This document shows, one piece after another, positions 15,468 to 24,063 of a stretch of DNA of 27,008 nt (position 1 is the first letter of the stretch; the number at the start of each line of letters is the position of its first letter). Source of the stretch: Aureococcus anophagefferens. Its lineage: Eukaryota; Sar; Pelagophyceae; Pelagomonadales; Pelagomonadaceae. Made by a program: the position numbers and the translations under genes. The notes below the pieces were generated by a model, which saw nothing but the letters and a program-made list of their open reading frames with translations, did not search any database and was not told the origin of the DNA. The stretch is from positions 2,905,719-2,932,726 of the forward strand of contig NW_008705564.1 in NCBI RefSeq assembly GCF_000186865.1. The letters run 5' to 3'.

Positions 15468-16187
15468 ATGCCGAAGTGCTTCTCCTTCGTGGTGGCAGCG
15501 CTATCCTGCGCCAGCGCCGTCGCCTTCGCGCCTCGGCCATTTGCGGCGCGAGGGGAAAGCGCGCCATCGCGCCGCTTCTCGACGACCATCGACAAGCCCG
15601 CGCGCCCGCCGCGCCTCCTCCTTCGCCGGCCCCGGCCGACGCCACCGGCACGCAGGTCACGACGCCGCGGACGACGGGCGGCGACCCGAAGAACAAGGAG
15701 AAATCCGGCGGGGGCAAGGGCAAGCACGAGCTGCTCCTCTTCGACGACCCGGCGCGGCGGCCGCGTCCCCTTCTCACCCACTACGGTCCGGCGGGCGACC
15801 TCGGTTTCCCAGGTGAACACGCGCGAGTACGTGAGCCGCGTGTTGTGCACGAAGGTCGCGCTCACGGAGGGCGAGGCCTACGACTGCATGATGCAGGCGC
15901 GCGCCGGCGTTCCCCTCCGAGGCTCCCTCGGTGGGGTCTCCTCTCGCTCCTACTCTCTTTCCGACGACCCATCGTCCCCCGAACCCCCTGCGACGCGCCT
16001 TCCGGAACGGGCACGCGCGGAACGCTCGAGCTTGAAGCGACGTCGACCGCAGGCACACCAGATGGGCATGGCCGTCGTGGGCGTCTACCAGTTCGAGGTC
16101 GCCGAAAATTACTGTTCGCAGATGAAGGAGTCGGGCCTCGTCGCGGCCGTCAAGCCCGTCGGCGACGGCGGCGGGGACGACAAGTAG
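15468..16187 (+). CDS. clpS: Plastid-targeted ClpS adaptor, four exons
   Basis: ClpS delivers N-degron substrates to the Clp protease; this copy carries a plastid leader. Exons 15468-15599, 15656-15751, 15813-15896 and 16053-16187 give 148 aa. The leader MPKCFSFVVAALSCASAVAFAP contains the ASAFAP-type import motif (AVAFAP, shown within residues 1-22). The mature domain reads HELLLFDDP, NTREYVSRVLCTKVALTEGEA, DCMMQAHQMGMAVVGVY, FEVAEN and SGLVAAVKP, each segment matching the ClpS fold, including the loop histidine after the MMQA helix. All three introns (56, 61 and 156 bp) must use GC donors to keep frame (CCC/GCGCGC, CCG/GCGCGG, CAG/GCGCGC). The third looks like a decayed introner. The family call is strong; the first junction is the least certain. 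Confidence 0.8.
   Translation: MPKCFSFVVAALSCASAVAFAPRPFAARGESAPSRRFSTTIDKPARPPRLLLRRPRPTPPARRSRRRGRRAATRRTRRNPAGARASTSCSSSTTRRGGRVPFSPTTVRRATSVSQVNTREYVSRVLCTKVALTEGEAYDCMMQARAGVPLRGSLGGVSSRSYSLSDDPSSPEPPATRLPERARAERSSLKRRRPQAHQMGMAVVGVYQFEVAENYCSQMKESGLVAAVKPVGDGGGDDK
15897..16052 (+). repeat. Decayed introner (family B-like) forming clpS intron 3
   Basis: The 3' half of this 156-bp intron matches the 3' half of family B elements: TTCCGGAACG, CGCGCGGAAC, then TTGAAGCGACGTCGA close to the acceptor. The 5' half is unrelated C/T-rich sequence. The donor-side GCGCGCGC and acceptor-side GCACACCA agree at five of eight bases, as expected of an eroded target duplication. I infer an old or internally replaced copy. 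Confidence 0.6.
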
Positions 16188-16462
16188 CGGGGCGGCGCGG
16201 TAAGGTCCCTCGCGCGCCTTCCGGGGGAGGGTAGAGAGGGGGCGCGGCGGGATGGGTGAGTGTCGCGCGGAGACGTGGCACGCCACGCATTCCAACTGAT
16301 CCTCCGCCCCCCGCGTTCTCCTACGGGCGGCTCGGGGCCTCGAGCGGGCCGTCTGCGCCAGTTGTCGGCCGTCGTCGAAACCTGTCCCAGCTCGAGCTCG
16401 TGAGGCGTGTTGAGGTCAACAACGGCCCGCTCGCAGTTCAACTGCGTCCAAGTCGCAGCAGC

Positions 16463-17422
16463 ATGCGAAGCTCGACAAGCCGTGCCGCGGCGCTCCTCGT
16501 CGTTGCGTCCTGCGGGGCCCTGGCGCCCCCGGTCCGCCCCGGGGCGCCCGCCGGCGCGCTTTGGGCCCGCGTCCCCGGCGCGTCGGCGGCCGAGTACGCC
16601 GCGGTCTACGGGCCCCGCGACTGCGCGTCGCCCGCCGGCGACGGCATGGACGAGCGCATCTTCGCCTTGAACGAAGGCCTCGTCGGCGCGACCAAGGGCG
16701 CCATCGACGCGCTCTACGAGGGCCGCGACTTCGCGCGCTTCTACGTGCTCGAGACGCTCGCGCGCGTGCCGTATTTCGCCTATCTGTCGGTGATGCACCT
16801 GCGCGAGACCTTCGGCGATCGCAGACCGGGCGACTCGGAGCGCATGCGGACGCACTACGCCGAGGCGGACAACGAGCTGCACCACCTGCTGATCATGGAG
16901 TCGCTGGGCGGCAACTCGTCGGCCGTGGACCGGACCCTGGCGCAGAGCATGGCGTTCTTCTACTTCTGGTACGTGACGGTCGTCTACTCGTTCTCGGAGC
17001 CCGCGGCGTACCACCTGTCCGAGCTCATCGAGGACCACGCGTTCAACACATACGACGACTTCATCAAGGACCACGGGCCCAAGCTCAAGGGGATGCCCGT
17101 GCCCGACATCGCGCGCAAGTACTACGAGCGCGACGACCCCTACCTCCGCGACCAGTTCTTGACGGTCAAGGAGACCGACGGCGGATTCACGTCGCGATCG
17201 CGGCCGCCGCTCGAGTCGCTCTACGACGTCTTCGTCAACATCCGCGACGACGAGAAGGAGCACTGGAAGACGCTCTGCAACCTGGTCCAGTTCGACGACC
17301 TCGGCGGCGACGCGGCGGGCGCGCCGGAGCCCACGCGACCCTGCGTCGTCGTCGGCGACGAGTGCTTCATCGAGGGAGAAGATGAGTGCGCCGCGGAGCC
17401 GGTCCTCGTCGCGTCGCGGTGA
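16463..17422 (+). CDS. PTOX: Plastid terminal oxidase (alternative oxidase family)
   Basis: This di-iron plastoquinol oxidase transfers electrons from plastoquinol to oxygen at the thylakoid, relieving over-reduction and supporting carotenoid desaturation. The single exon encodes 319 aa. The N-terminus MRSSTSRAAALLVVASCGAL/APPV resembles a signal plus ASAFAP-type plastid motif. Di-iron ligands are visible: E97 (VLETLARVPYF), E138 and H141 (NELHH), E190 (ELIEDHA), E264 and H267 (DDEKEH). The MPVPDIARKYYERDDPYLRD stretch is typical of PTOX rather than mitochondrial AOX. I start at 16463 because it opens the leader; the frame is open to 16256. A polyadenylation-like AATAAA lies 30 bp past the stop (17452-17457). 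Confidence 0.92.
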   Translation: MRSSTSRAAALLVVASCGALAPPVRPGAPAGALWARVPGASAAEYAAVYGPRDCASPAGDGMDERIFALNEGLVGATKGAIDALYEGRDFARFYVLETLARVPYFAYLSVMHLRETFGDRRPGDSERMRTHYAEADNELHHLLIMESLGGNSSAVDRTLAQSMAFFYFWYVTVVYSFSEPAAYHLSELIEDHAFNTYDDFIKDHGPKLKGMPVPDIARKYYERDDPYLRDQFLTVKETDGGFTSRSRPPLESLYDVFVNIRDDEKEHWKTLCNLVQFDDLGGDAAGAPEPTRPCVVVGDECFIEGEDECAAEPVLVASR

Positions 17423-17559
17423 CGCTCGGGCCGCCGGCGAGGAGGGGCGACAATAAACTGTCCAGCTGTCGGGGTATTTCTTTTAGCGTGGGTCCGGGAG
17501 CCACAGAGCGACTTTTGTTTCGTGGACGCGCGCCGCGTTCGATCGTGATGACGGCGGCC

Positions 17560-19848
17560 TTAGCGCGTAGCTCCGCGATTGCGGGCCCAGGTGGCGCAGG
17601 CCGCTTGCGCGGGCGTGAGGTTCAGGCTTCCGTCGGGGTGGGGATCGAGCTCGGCGCCGGCGGCAGGCTGGCCCTGCATCCAAGCGCGAATGGAGGCGGC
17701 GACGTCGGCGTTGCCGCCCGCGGTCTCCGAGGCGATGGTCTCGAGAATTCCGCGGCCGAGCCGGTCGGTCTCGTGTATGTCGAAGCCGAGTTCTTCCACG
17801 AGGAACTGGAGCGCGAGGAGCTGGCCGTTGCCGGCGGCGACCAGGAGAGGCGGTCGGCATCCGAAGAGGACGGCGTCCGTCGCGGTCGCGTCGGCGCCCT
17901 TGGCGACGAGCATGCGAGCGAGCTTGACGCGGTTCGTGTAGAGCGCCCAGCCGACCGGGGCTCCGACTTTGACGAGCCGCCGGCTCCGTGGGTCCGTGGC
18001 GAGCCACTCCGCGACCTCGAAGTTGCCCTTGCGCGCGGCCCACTCCAAGGCCGTGAAACCGACGCCCGGCGCGCGGGCGGCCGGGTCGGCGGTCCGCTCG
18101 CAGAGAACGTCGAGGGCTCCCTTCGCCGCTTCGATGTCGTCGCACGGGCCGCACGCGAGCAAAAACCGGATCCAGGGTTCGCACTCGTCGAGCTTCGAGA
18201 AATGGACCATCGCTTCAGTCGCGCCGGCGAGGTTGCTAAAATGCGCGTGGGACATGACTGGCGGGCTCGCAATGAGGACGCCGACGAAGCCCACGCCCGA
18301 CGCGTCGGAGACCATCTTGACCCCGGGCTCGTCCCCCGCGGCGCGGACCTCCTTGCGCCGGTCGCGGAGGGCTTCGCAGTGCCGCTTGTGCGCCGGCCAC
18401 GCTTTCTTCTGGCAGTCCACGCTGCAGTAGACGGTGTTCCTACACCGGCCGCATTTTTTGAAGGGCCCCTCGGTGCTGGCGCAGTGGCCGCAGGTATCGA
18501 GGCCGCCCACCGCGACTCGCGTCCCCAGGGTCTCGTTGACGTCGTCGATGTTCGTGCGGCCGCCCGCCACCGGCGCGTAGCGAGCCCGCGACTCGTCGCG
18601 CGCCGTCGCCGGCGCGGCGACCGCTCGGACGCTCGGCCGGTCCGCCGACGTGCAGGAGTTGCAGCGCTCCATGCCTATCGTGGCCGGGCAGTCGCGGCAG
18701 ATGAAGACCGAATCGCAGGCGGTGCAGCTCGTGCTAGCGTAGCGACCGCAGCCAAAGCAGACCCGCGGGTGCGCTCGGCGGTCGCGACACATGGCGAGCC
18801 ACCAGTCGTCGTGGCGGAACGGGCACGCGGAGACGCCAGAGGGCGCGCTCGAGTAACCGAGGCCGCCCGGACAAGCGCAGCCAAAGCCGCCCGTGGCGGC
18901 GATGGTCGCAAAGAATTGACAGGGCAGCTCCGCCGGCCCCAGCTTCTCGCCGCGTTTGAACATCTCGGACAAGGCGCGGTCCCAAGGCTCGGCCGCCAGC
19001 CGCCACCAGTCGGGCGCGTCGTCTTGCGCCGTGGGCAGTGCGTCGTTCTCGTGGTAGCCGTACCAGGGAATGACCTTGTCGGCCGATGTTTTGTTCTGGA
19101 GGAACGCGACGATGGCCATGTTCCGCGAGCCCAGGTCCGGCGGCGGCCGGGCCCGAAAGTCCCCCCGCGCCGGGAGTCGATCCATAAGCGCGCGCATCTC
19201 CGACCAGAAGGCCGTGTCACCCCAGGTCGCTTTCTTCGCCAAGGTCGGGCAGCAGGTCCCATGCGCGCGGAAGTGGAGCACCGCGCTCCAGAACAAGCTC
19301 GGCTGGCCCATCATGTAGATGAGGGACCCGTCGAGCATCCTAAAATCGTCGACGCACTGCTTCGAAGCGATGATGTGCAACTCCATCGCCAGTGTCGCCG
19401 GATCCCAGTATTCGCACATGACCGTGCCACGCGCTCCCTCGGGGTTGTCGTTCGCGTAGTCCGCCTCCGCGAAAGCCTCCCCCGGGGACTCCGGGTCATG
19501 CCACCGAATTCTCAACATCGGCGTCCCTTGCCCGCTCATGGCCACCGAGCCCACGTCCTGACGGCCCAACAGCTTCCAGCCCCCATTTGGTCCCGAGGTC
19601 GAATCGGCTGTCGACCGCCACTCGACCATGTAGGACCCGCAGGCCGCCGAGCGCGCGTGCCCGAGTCGAGACTTGTTGGAGAGTCGCTGCAGCTTCGCAA
19701 GACGTTCGTTGCCTCGCCAGGCCTTGAGGCCAGCCTTCCCTCTAACCTTCTTCGAGCTCTTCCGCGGCATGGCGACGCTGGACTTCCACTCAGACCATCG
19801 ACTGGAGGGCAGCTCGTACAAGTTGTCGGCGCCATTCACTTCAATCAT
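17560..19848 (-). CDS. MYND zinc-finger and ankyrin-repeat protein
   Basis: This single exon encodes 762 aa. The N-terminal half is unrecognised, rich in Trp and Cys, with a possible zinc-binding cluster at residues 364-399 (CFGCGRY...CTAC...CRDC...CNSC). A canonical MYND finger spans 453-491 (CGHC...CGRC...VYCSVDCQ...H...C). Ankyrin-type repeats follow at about 530-720 (FTALEWAARKGNFEVAEWL, GWALYTNRVKLARMLVAKGA, PPLLVAAGNGQLLALQFLV). MYND domains mediate protein binding in transcription and ubiquitin contexts. Amino-acid composition is balanced and GC is lower than in the flanking genes, and there is no intron. An internal Met at residue 27 is an alternative start. The stop faces the PTOX stop 137 bp away. 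Confidence 0.85.
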   Translation of the reverse strand: MIEVNGADNLYELPSSRWSEWKSSVAMPRKSSKKVRGKAGLKAWRGNERLAKLQRLSNKSRLGHARSAACGSYMVEWRSTADSTSGPNGGWKLLGRQDVGSVAMSGQGTPMLRIRWHDPESPGEAFAEADYANDNPEGARGTVMCEYWDPATLAMELHIIASKQCVDDFRMLDGSLIYMMGQPSLFWSAVLHFRAHGTCCPTLAKKATWGDTAFWSEMRALMDRLPARGDFRARPPPDLGSRNMAIVAFLQNKTSADKVIPWYGYHENDALPTAQDDAPDWWRLAAEPWDRALSEMFKRGEKLGPAELPCQFFATIAATGGFGCACPGGLGYSSAPSGVSACPFRHDDWWLAMCRDRRAHPRVCFGCGRYASTSCTACDSVFICRDCPATIGMERCNSCTSADRPSVRAVAAPATARDESRARYAPVAGGRTNIDDVNETLGTRVAVGGLDTCGHCASTEGPFKKCGRCRNTVYCSVDCQKKAWPAHKRHCEALRDRRKEVRAAGDEPGVKMVSDASGVGFVGVLIASPPVMSHAHFSNLAGATEAMVHFSKLDECEPWIRFLLACGPCDDIEAAKGALDVLCERTADPAARAPGVGFTALEWAARKGNFEVAEWLATDPRSRRLVKVGAPVGWALYTNRVKLARMLVAKGADATATDAVLFGCRPPLLVAAGNGQLLALQFLVEELGFDIHETDRLGRGILETIASETAGGNADVAASIRAWMQGQPAAGAELDPHPDGSLNLTPAQAACATWARNRGATR

Positions 19849-19909
19849 GATGGGACTTGGCGTACACGCGTCGCCTGGTTCGCTTAAAGGCTTGCACCAG
19901 CCTGTGACA

Positions 19910-21883
19910 CTACGCGCGGCCGTTACCCCCCCCCCCCTCTTCTTCCCCGTGGACCTCGACGCCGGCGCCGGCGTTCCACACCATCACCCCTGTCTTGAAG
20001 AGCGAGTCGAAGATCGGGTTCTCGTAGAACCGCACCTCGTCCTTTCTCATGTCCTCCATGAGCCGGAGCGCCGCGCGCCACTCGCCCGCGCGCTCCGCCG
20101 CGCGGACGACGAGCGTCTGCGTCGCGGCGGACGGCGGCACGAGGCCGCGGCGACGCCGGCCCTCGGCGACGGCCGCGGCGCCCCGCCAGTCGCCCGCGGC
20201 GGCGAGCGCCGCGGCGACGGCGTCGGCCGCAGGCTGGCCGACGTCGACGCCGCGGGCCTCCGCGGCGTCGAGGACCGCGCGCGCGTCGCGCGCCGCGTTT
20301 CCTCCCCCGAAGCGCGCCGCGAGGACGGCGTCCCGGAACGCCGCGTCGGGGACGGTCTCCGCGGCACCCAGCGCGTCGAGGAGCGCGCGGGGCGCGCGCG
20401 CCGCCTCGGCGCAGGCCCGGCCCCGGGGCGCGCCGAGGCCCGGCGCCGCGGCGTCGGCCGCGCGCCGGAGCGCGCGGACGTACCCTCCGACGAGCGCGCC
20501 GTCGGCGAGGCCCGCGCGGTGCGCCGCGGCGTACACCCGCGATGCCGCGGCGCCGTCGGCGCCGCGGTCCGCCGCCGCGAGCGCCGCGCGGAAACTCCGC
20601 CGGCCCGCGCGTCCTCCGAGCTCGTCCAGGAGCGCGGCCGCGGAACCGGGCCTCGCCGGGGTCGCCGATGCGCACGCGCGGAGCGCCGCGTCCCAGCCGC
20701 GCCGCGTCGCGGCGCCGCCGGACCGCCGGAGGACCGCGATCGCCGCGTCGGCGTCCCCCGCGACGGCCGCGGCCGCGGCCGCGGCGTCGTAGGCCGCGGC
20801 GCCCGCGAGGCCGCAGTCCTCGCACTCTCCGAGCAGCCCCACCGCGTCGCCGACGCGGCCCCGGGCCGCCAGGCCCTCGAGCAGCGACGCGAAGACGCCG
20901 CGCATCGCGTCGACCTCGCGCGTCGAGCTCGCGGCGACGGCCGCGCGGCTCGATTCCGCGGGGGGCAGCGCGCCCGCGCGCCGCGCGTCCGCGAGGAGCG
21001 CCCGCGCGAACGCGAGGTCCACGGCGCCGGAGGGCGCGCGGGCCGCCGCGAACGCGGAGTACGCGAACGCGTCGGGCGCGTCGCGCGTCCTCGCCGCCGC
21101 GAGGTCCGCGCGCCACCCCTCCCAGACCCCCTTCGCCGCGGCGTCGTCGCCGAGGCCCCGGCAGGCCTGGAGCGCCGCCGTGCGCGCGAGGCCGTCGGGC
21201 GCGGCGACGTCGCCGTCGCGCGCGTGGGCCTCGAAGATGGCCAGGAGCCGGGGCCAGTCCTTCGCCTCGCGGCAGACGTACAAGGCGGTCTGGTAGGCGC
21301 GCGCGTCGACGCCGACGCTCCGCCGGAGCTCGTCGAGCGCGGCCGCGGCCTTGCGCGGCGCATCGTCGTCGTCGCCGGCCCTCGAAAGCGCGCCGAGCGC
21401 GCGGAGGTAGCCGTGGTAGGACCTTTGGTTGGGCCTAGCCCCCTCGCCGGCGACCATGCGCTCGTGGAGCGCCGCGGCCTCGGCGTCGCGCCCGGCGCGC
21501 GACAGGGCCTGCATGCACGACGCGTGGTGGACGACGTTGCCGCCGCCGGGCACGGCCGCGAGCGCCGCGAGCGCCGCGTCCGCGTCGCCGACGCGCGCGT
21601 GGCCGTCGATCAAGATCCCGTAGGACCGGTCGTTGGGCGCGCAGTGCTCCACGAGCGCCGCCCAGGCCCGCGCCGTGCCGGCGACGTCGCGCGACCGCGC
21701 GCGGGCCCGCAGGGCCGCGTTGAACTCGCCCACGCCCACGCAATTTGCCAGGTCCGGCGGCGGCGCCCGACCGGCGCCGAGGGCCGTGCCGCAGCGCGCG
21801 CGCGGCCGCGGCGCGACGAGCGGCGTCGTCCGCGGAACGACGCTGAGCGCGACGACGACTAGGCGGCGCAGCGCGGTGATCAT
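19910..21883 (-). CDS. Pentatricopeptide-repeat-like organellar protein
   Basis: This single exon encodes 657 aa, nearly all helical repeats of roughly 35 residues with PPR character: NDRSYGILIDGHARVGDADA, VHHASCMQALSRAGRDAEAA, NQRSYHGYLRALGALSRAGD, ARAYQTALYVCREAKDWPRL, with clearly weaker Ala-rich repeats later. The protein ends with a distinct conserved-looking MEDMRKDEVRFYENPIFDSL segment. PPR proteins bind organellar RNA for processing, editing or translation. The N-terminus MITALRRLVVVALSVVPRTT, followed by PLVAP, could be an organelle leader. Repeats beyond the fifth are degenerate, so the RNA-binding length is uncertain. The C-terminal Gly tail is low-complexity. Confidence 0.75.
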   Translation of the reverse strand: MITALRRLVVVALSVVPRTTPLVAPRPRARCGTALGAGRAPPPDLANCVGVGEFNAALRARARSRDVAGTARAWAALVEHCAPNDRSYGILIDGHARVGDADAALAALAAVPGGGNVVHHASCMQALSRAGRDAEAAALHERMVAGEGARPNQRSYHGYLRALGALSRAGDDDDAPRKAAAALDELRRSVGVDARAYQTALYVCREAKDWPRLLAIFEAHARDGDVAAPDGLARTAALQACRGLGDDAAAKGVWEGWRADLAAARTRDAPDAFAYSAFAAARAPSGAVDLAFARALLADARRAGALPPAESSRAAVAASSTREVDAMRGVFASLLEGLAARGRVGDAVGLLGECEDCGLAGAAAYDAAAAAAAVAGDADAAIAVLRRSGGAATRRGWDAALRACASATPARPGSAAALLDELGGRAGRRSFRAALAAADRGADGAAASRVYAAAHRAGLADGALVGGYVRALRRAADAAAPGLGAPRGRACAEAARAPRALLDALGAAETVPDAAFRDAVLAARFGGGNAARDARAVLDAAEARGVDVGQPAADAVAAALAAAGDWRGAAAVAEGRRRRGLVPPSAATQTLVVRAAERAGEWRAALRLMEDMRKDEVRFYENPIFDSLFKTGVMVWNAGAGVEVHGEEEGGGGNGRA

Positions 21884-22135
21884 GGCGTTAAAATAGGCTG
21901 CATATGCGGTCCATTACGCTCTTGTGGTCGAGGCCGACCGTGCAGCGGTGATGCCTCCTAGGAGCACTCAGCAAGCAGCCTCGCTCGCGCGCCGTCGCCT
22001 CCGCCGGCTTCGCGTCGCCGCCGTCGTCGCCTCCGCCGGCTTCGCACCGGTCGCAGGAGCGGGTCGCGCCTCGCCGCCGCCCGCCCCCCGCGTCCGTCCC
22101 CGCCCGCCGCCGCCGCGGTCCGCCCGCCCGCCGCG
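21884..22135. promoter_or_regulatory. Divergent promoter region of PPR-like and SmD1 genes, with short tandem repeat
   Basis: The 252-bp spacer separates outward starts (21883 minus, 22136 plus). An AT-leaning part (21886-21930, GCGTTAAAATAGGCTGCATA) lies next to the PPR gene. A 20-bp unit, GTCGCCTCCGCCGGCTTCGC, occurs at 21994-22013 and again at 22026-22045. The rest is a C-rich leader before the SmD1 ATG. Confidence 0.45.
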
Positions 22136-22480
22136 ATGAAGCTCGTGCGCTTCCTCATGAAGCTGAACAACGAGACGGTGACCATCGAGCTCAAGAACGG
22201 GACCGTGGTCCAGGGGACGATCAGCGGCGTCGACATCTCCATGAACACCTTCCTCAAGAACGCGAGCCTCACGCCCAAGGGCAAGAACGGCGTCAAGTAC
22301 GACACGCTGTCCGTCCGGGGGAGCAACGTGCGCTACTACATCCTCCCCGACTCGCTCAACCTCGACACGCTCCTCATCGACGACACGCCCAAGCAGAAGG
22401 TCAAGGCCGCCGGCGCCGCGCGCTCCGTCGGGCGCGGCCGGGGGCGCGGCCGCGGCCGCGGCCGCGGCCGCGGCAGGTGA
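22136..22480 (+). CDS. SNRPD1: Small nuclear ribonucleoprotein SmD1
   Basis: SmD1 is one of the seven Sm-ring proteins that assemble on spliceosomal U snRNAs. The 114-aa product, close to the usual family length, has Sm motif 1 ([20 protein letters not shown], residues 13-32), Sm motif 2 ([17 protein letters not shown]) and the C-terminal Arg-Gly repeat tail, which in other eukaryotes carries symmetric dimethylarginine. It is a single exon starting at [10 protein letters not shown], as in the family. Its presence beside so many introner-derived introns is a coincidence of position, but it is part of the machinery that removes them. Confidence 0.95.
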   Translation: MKLVRFLMKLNNETVTIELKNGTVVQGTISGVDISMNTFLKNASLTPKGKNGVKYDTLSVRGSNVRYYILPDSLNLDTLLIDDTPKQKVKAAGAARSVGRGRGRGRGRGRGRGR

Positions 22481-22788
22481 GCGCGCGCCCGGCGGCGGCG
22501 GCGCTGCGCCCGCGGGGCCGCCGGCGCGTGCGCGCCCGGCGGCGCGGCGCGTCGTGGCGCGCGGCCGCGCGCGCGCGCCCGTAAGGGTCCCAAGCTGACC
22601 CCAGGGCTAGGAGCGGCGGCGCGTGGCGCCGCGTGCACGTGCTTCCCCGGGCCCCGCGCGGCCGGGCCGGGTCCGAGCTGGAGACTTCTGGAGTCGACGC
22701 GTGCGCGCTCGGTCGCCCCGACTTCGAACTTAAGGGGGCGCCTGGGGGTGGGGGGGGTTCGCCGGTGGCTGCGGTGTCGCGCGGCGGC
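22481..22788. other. Convergent intergenic region, GC-rich
   Basis: This is 308 bp between the SmD1 stop and the sterol methyltransferase stop. It is mostly GCGCGC- and GGCGGC-type sequence. At 22715-22738 it holds CCCCGACTTCGAACTTAAGG, which recalls the CCCGACTTCAATGTGAG subterminal piece of family A introners, but the match is too short to call. No gene is visible. Confidence 0.4.
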
Positions 22789-24063
22789 CTACTTCTTGCG
22801 GGCGACGAAGAAGTAGGAGGGCGTGAAGAGCTCCTGCTTGCCGCCCTCGACGAGGTCGAGGGCCGTCGCGTTGAGCATGGCGGAGACGTGGGTCGTGCCC
22901 TTGGGCGCGATGCGGAGGGTCTCGAGGGCCGTGACCATGGCGTGCGTGCAGTTGCGGCCGAGGTTGGTCATGCGGAAGCCGCTCAGCGTGAACTTGCCGT
23001 TGAGCGTGTCGTACCAGGGGATCTCGACGGGGCTGTGGACGTTGCGGTTCGCGTCGTAGTGCTCGAGGACCTCGAAGCCCGCGGCCTCGAGGGCCGCGAC
23101 GACCTTCTCCGGCGTCGCGAGCGTCGGGAGGCCGTTGCCGATCTCGATGCCCTCCTTGATGGCGACGTGCGTCGGGTTCGCGCCGTCGTAGCCGCGGTCC
23201 GGGAGCACGACCCACTCGTAGCCCGCGAAGAGGCCGCCGGGCTTGAGGCAGCGCGCGACCTCGGAGAAGCACCGCGTCTTGTCCGGCGAGTGGCACGTCG
23301 CCTCGATCTCGTAGGCGACGTCGAACTTGCCCGTCCAGTCCATGTCGCCGTAGTCGATGCCCTCCCAGAGCTCGCCGTTCGTGAAGCCCGGCAGGTTCTG
23401 GAAGTCGCCGCGCGTCGTGTGCGCGATGTCCGCGACGCCCTGCTGCGCGTGGTACTTGTTGCCGACCTTGACCTGGTACTCGTTGATCGTGATGCCCTCG
23501 ATGGACGCGCCGGAGAAGATGGCCATGTTCCGCATGGGGCCGCCGACGCCGCAGCCGACGTCGAGCGCCTTGACGCCGGGCTTCATGCCCAGGCGGCTGC
23601 AGAGGTGGTACTCGGCGCGCTTGATCGACTCGAGGAACGTCTCGCCCTGCCAGCGCGGCGCGAAGTGGAACGACTGGCACCAGCCGTACTCGTAGAAGTC
23701 CGTCACGAGGTCGTAGAAGTTGTTGACCATGGTCCGGTAGCCCTCCTGGCGCTTCTTGATGGACTCCGCGGACGTCACGGCGCCCTTCTCGTCCGTGAGG
23801 CCGTTCGCGCTGTGCTTGCCCGTCTGGCCCTCGAAGAGCGCCGCGTACTCGTCCATCGAGTTCTCGACCTTCTCGCGCGCGAGCACGCTGTCGCCGTTGC
23901 TGAGCATGTTCACACCCGCGGCGAGCTGGCCCTCGAAGGCCGCGCCCGTGCCGCCGGACGCGTCGCGCGTCACGCCCGCGGACTTCTGGTACGCCATGTA
24001 GCAGCCCGTCGCGGCGACGACGCCGCCCGCGACGCACGCGGCGACGACGGTCGGGTCCTCCAT
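22789..24063 (-). CDS. SMT: Sterol C-24 methyltransferase
   Basis: This enzyme adds a methyl group from SAM to C-24 of the sterol side chain. The single exon encodes 424 aa. An N-terminal membrane segment (VVAACVAGGVVAATGCYMAY, residues 6-25) replaces the short leader of fungal enzymes. Conserved regions follow in order: YEYGWCQSFHFAPRWQGE (124-141), LDVGCGVGGPMRNM (167-180, SAM site), GITINEYQV (190-198), YEIEATCHSPD, and the C-terminal sterol-methyltransferase domain (LFTPSYFFVARKK). I start at 24063 because the membrane helix follows immediately; the frame is open to 24243 with a low-complexity Arg/Pro extension. Pelagophytes are known for 24-n-propylidenecholesterol, which requires repeated C-24 side-chain methylation, so this gene is a candidate; which step it performs cannot be read here. 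Confidence 0.93.
   Translation of the reverse strand: MEDPTVVAACVAGGVVAATGCYMAYQKSAGVTRDASGGTGAAFEGQLAAGVNMLSNGDSVLAREKVENSMDEYAALFEGQTGKHSANGLTDEKGAVTSAESIKKRQEGYRTMVNNFYDLVTDFYEYGWCQSFHFAPRWQGETFLESIKRAEYHLCSRLGMKPGVKALDVGCGVGGPMRNMAIFSGASIEGITINEYQVKVGNKYHAQQGVADIAHTTRGDFQNLPGFTNGELWEGIDYGDMDWTGKFDVAYEIEATCHSPDKTRCFSEVARCLKPGGLFAGYEWVVLPDRGYDGANPTHVAIKEGIEIGNGLPTLATPEKVVAALEAAGFEVLEHYDANRNVHSPVEIPWYDTLNGKFTLSGFRMTNLGRNCTHAMVTALETLRIAPKGTTHVSAMLNATALDLVEGGKQELFTPSYFFVARKK

Noticed and set aside
22715..22738. Introner remnant between SmD1 and SMT
   Set aside because: Only about 12 bases resemble the family A subterminal piece; that is within chance for this composition.
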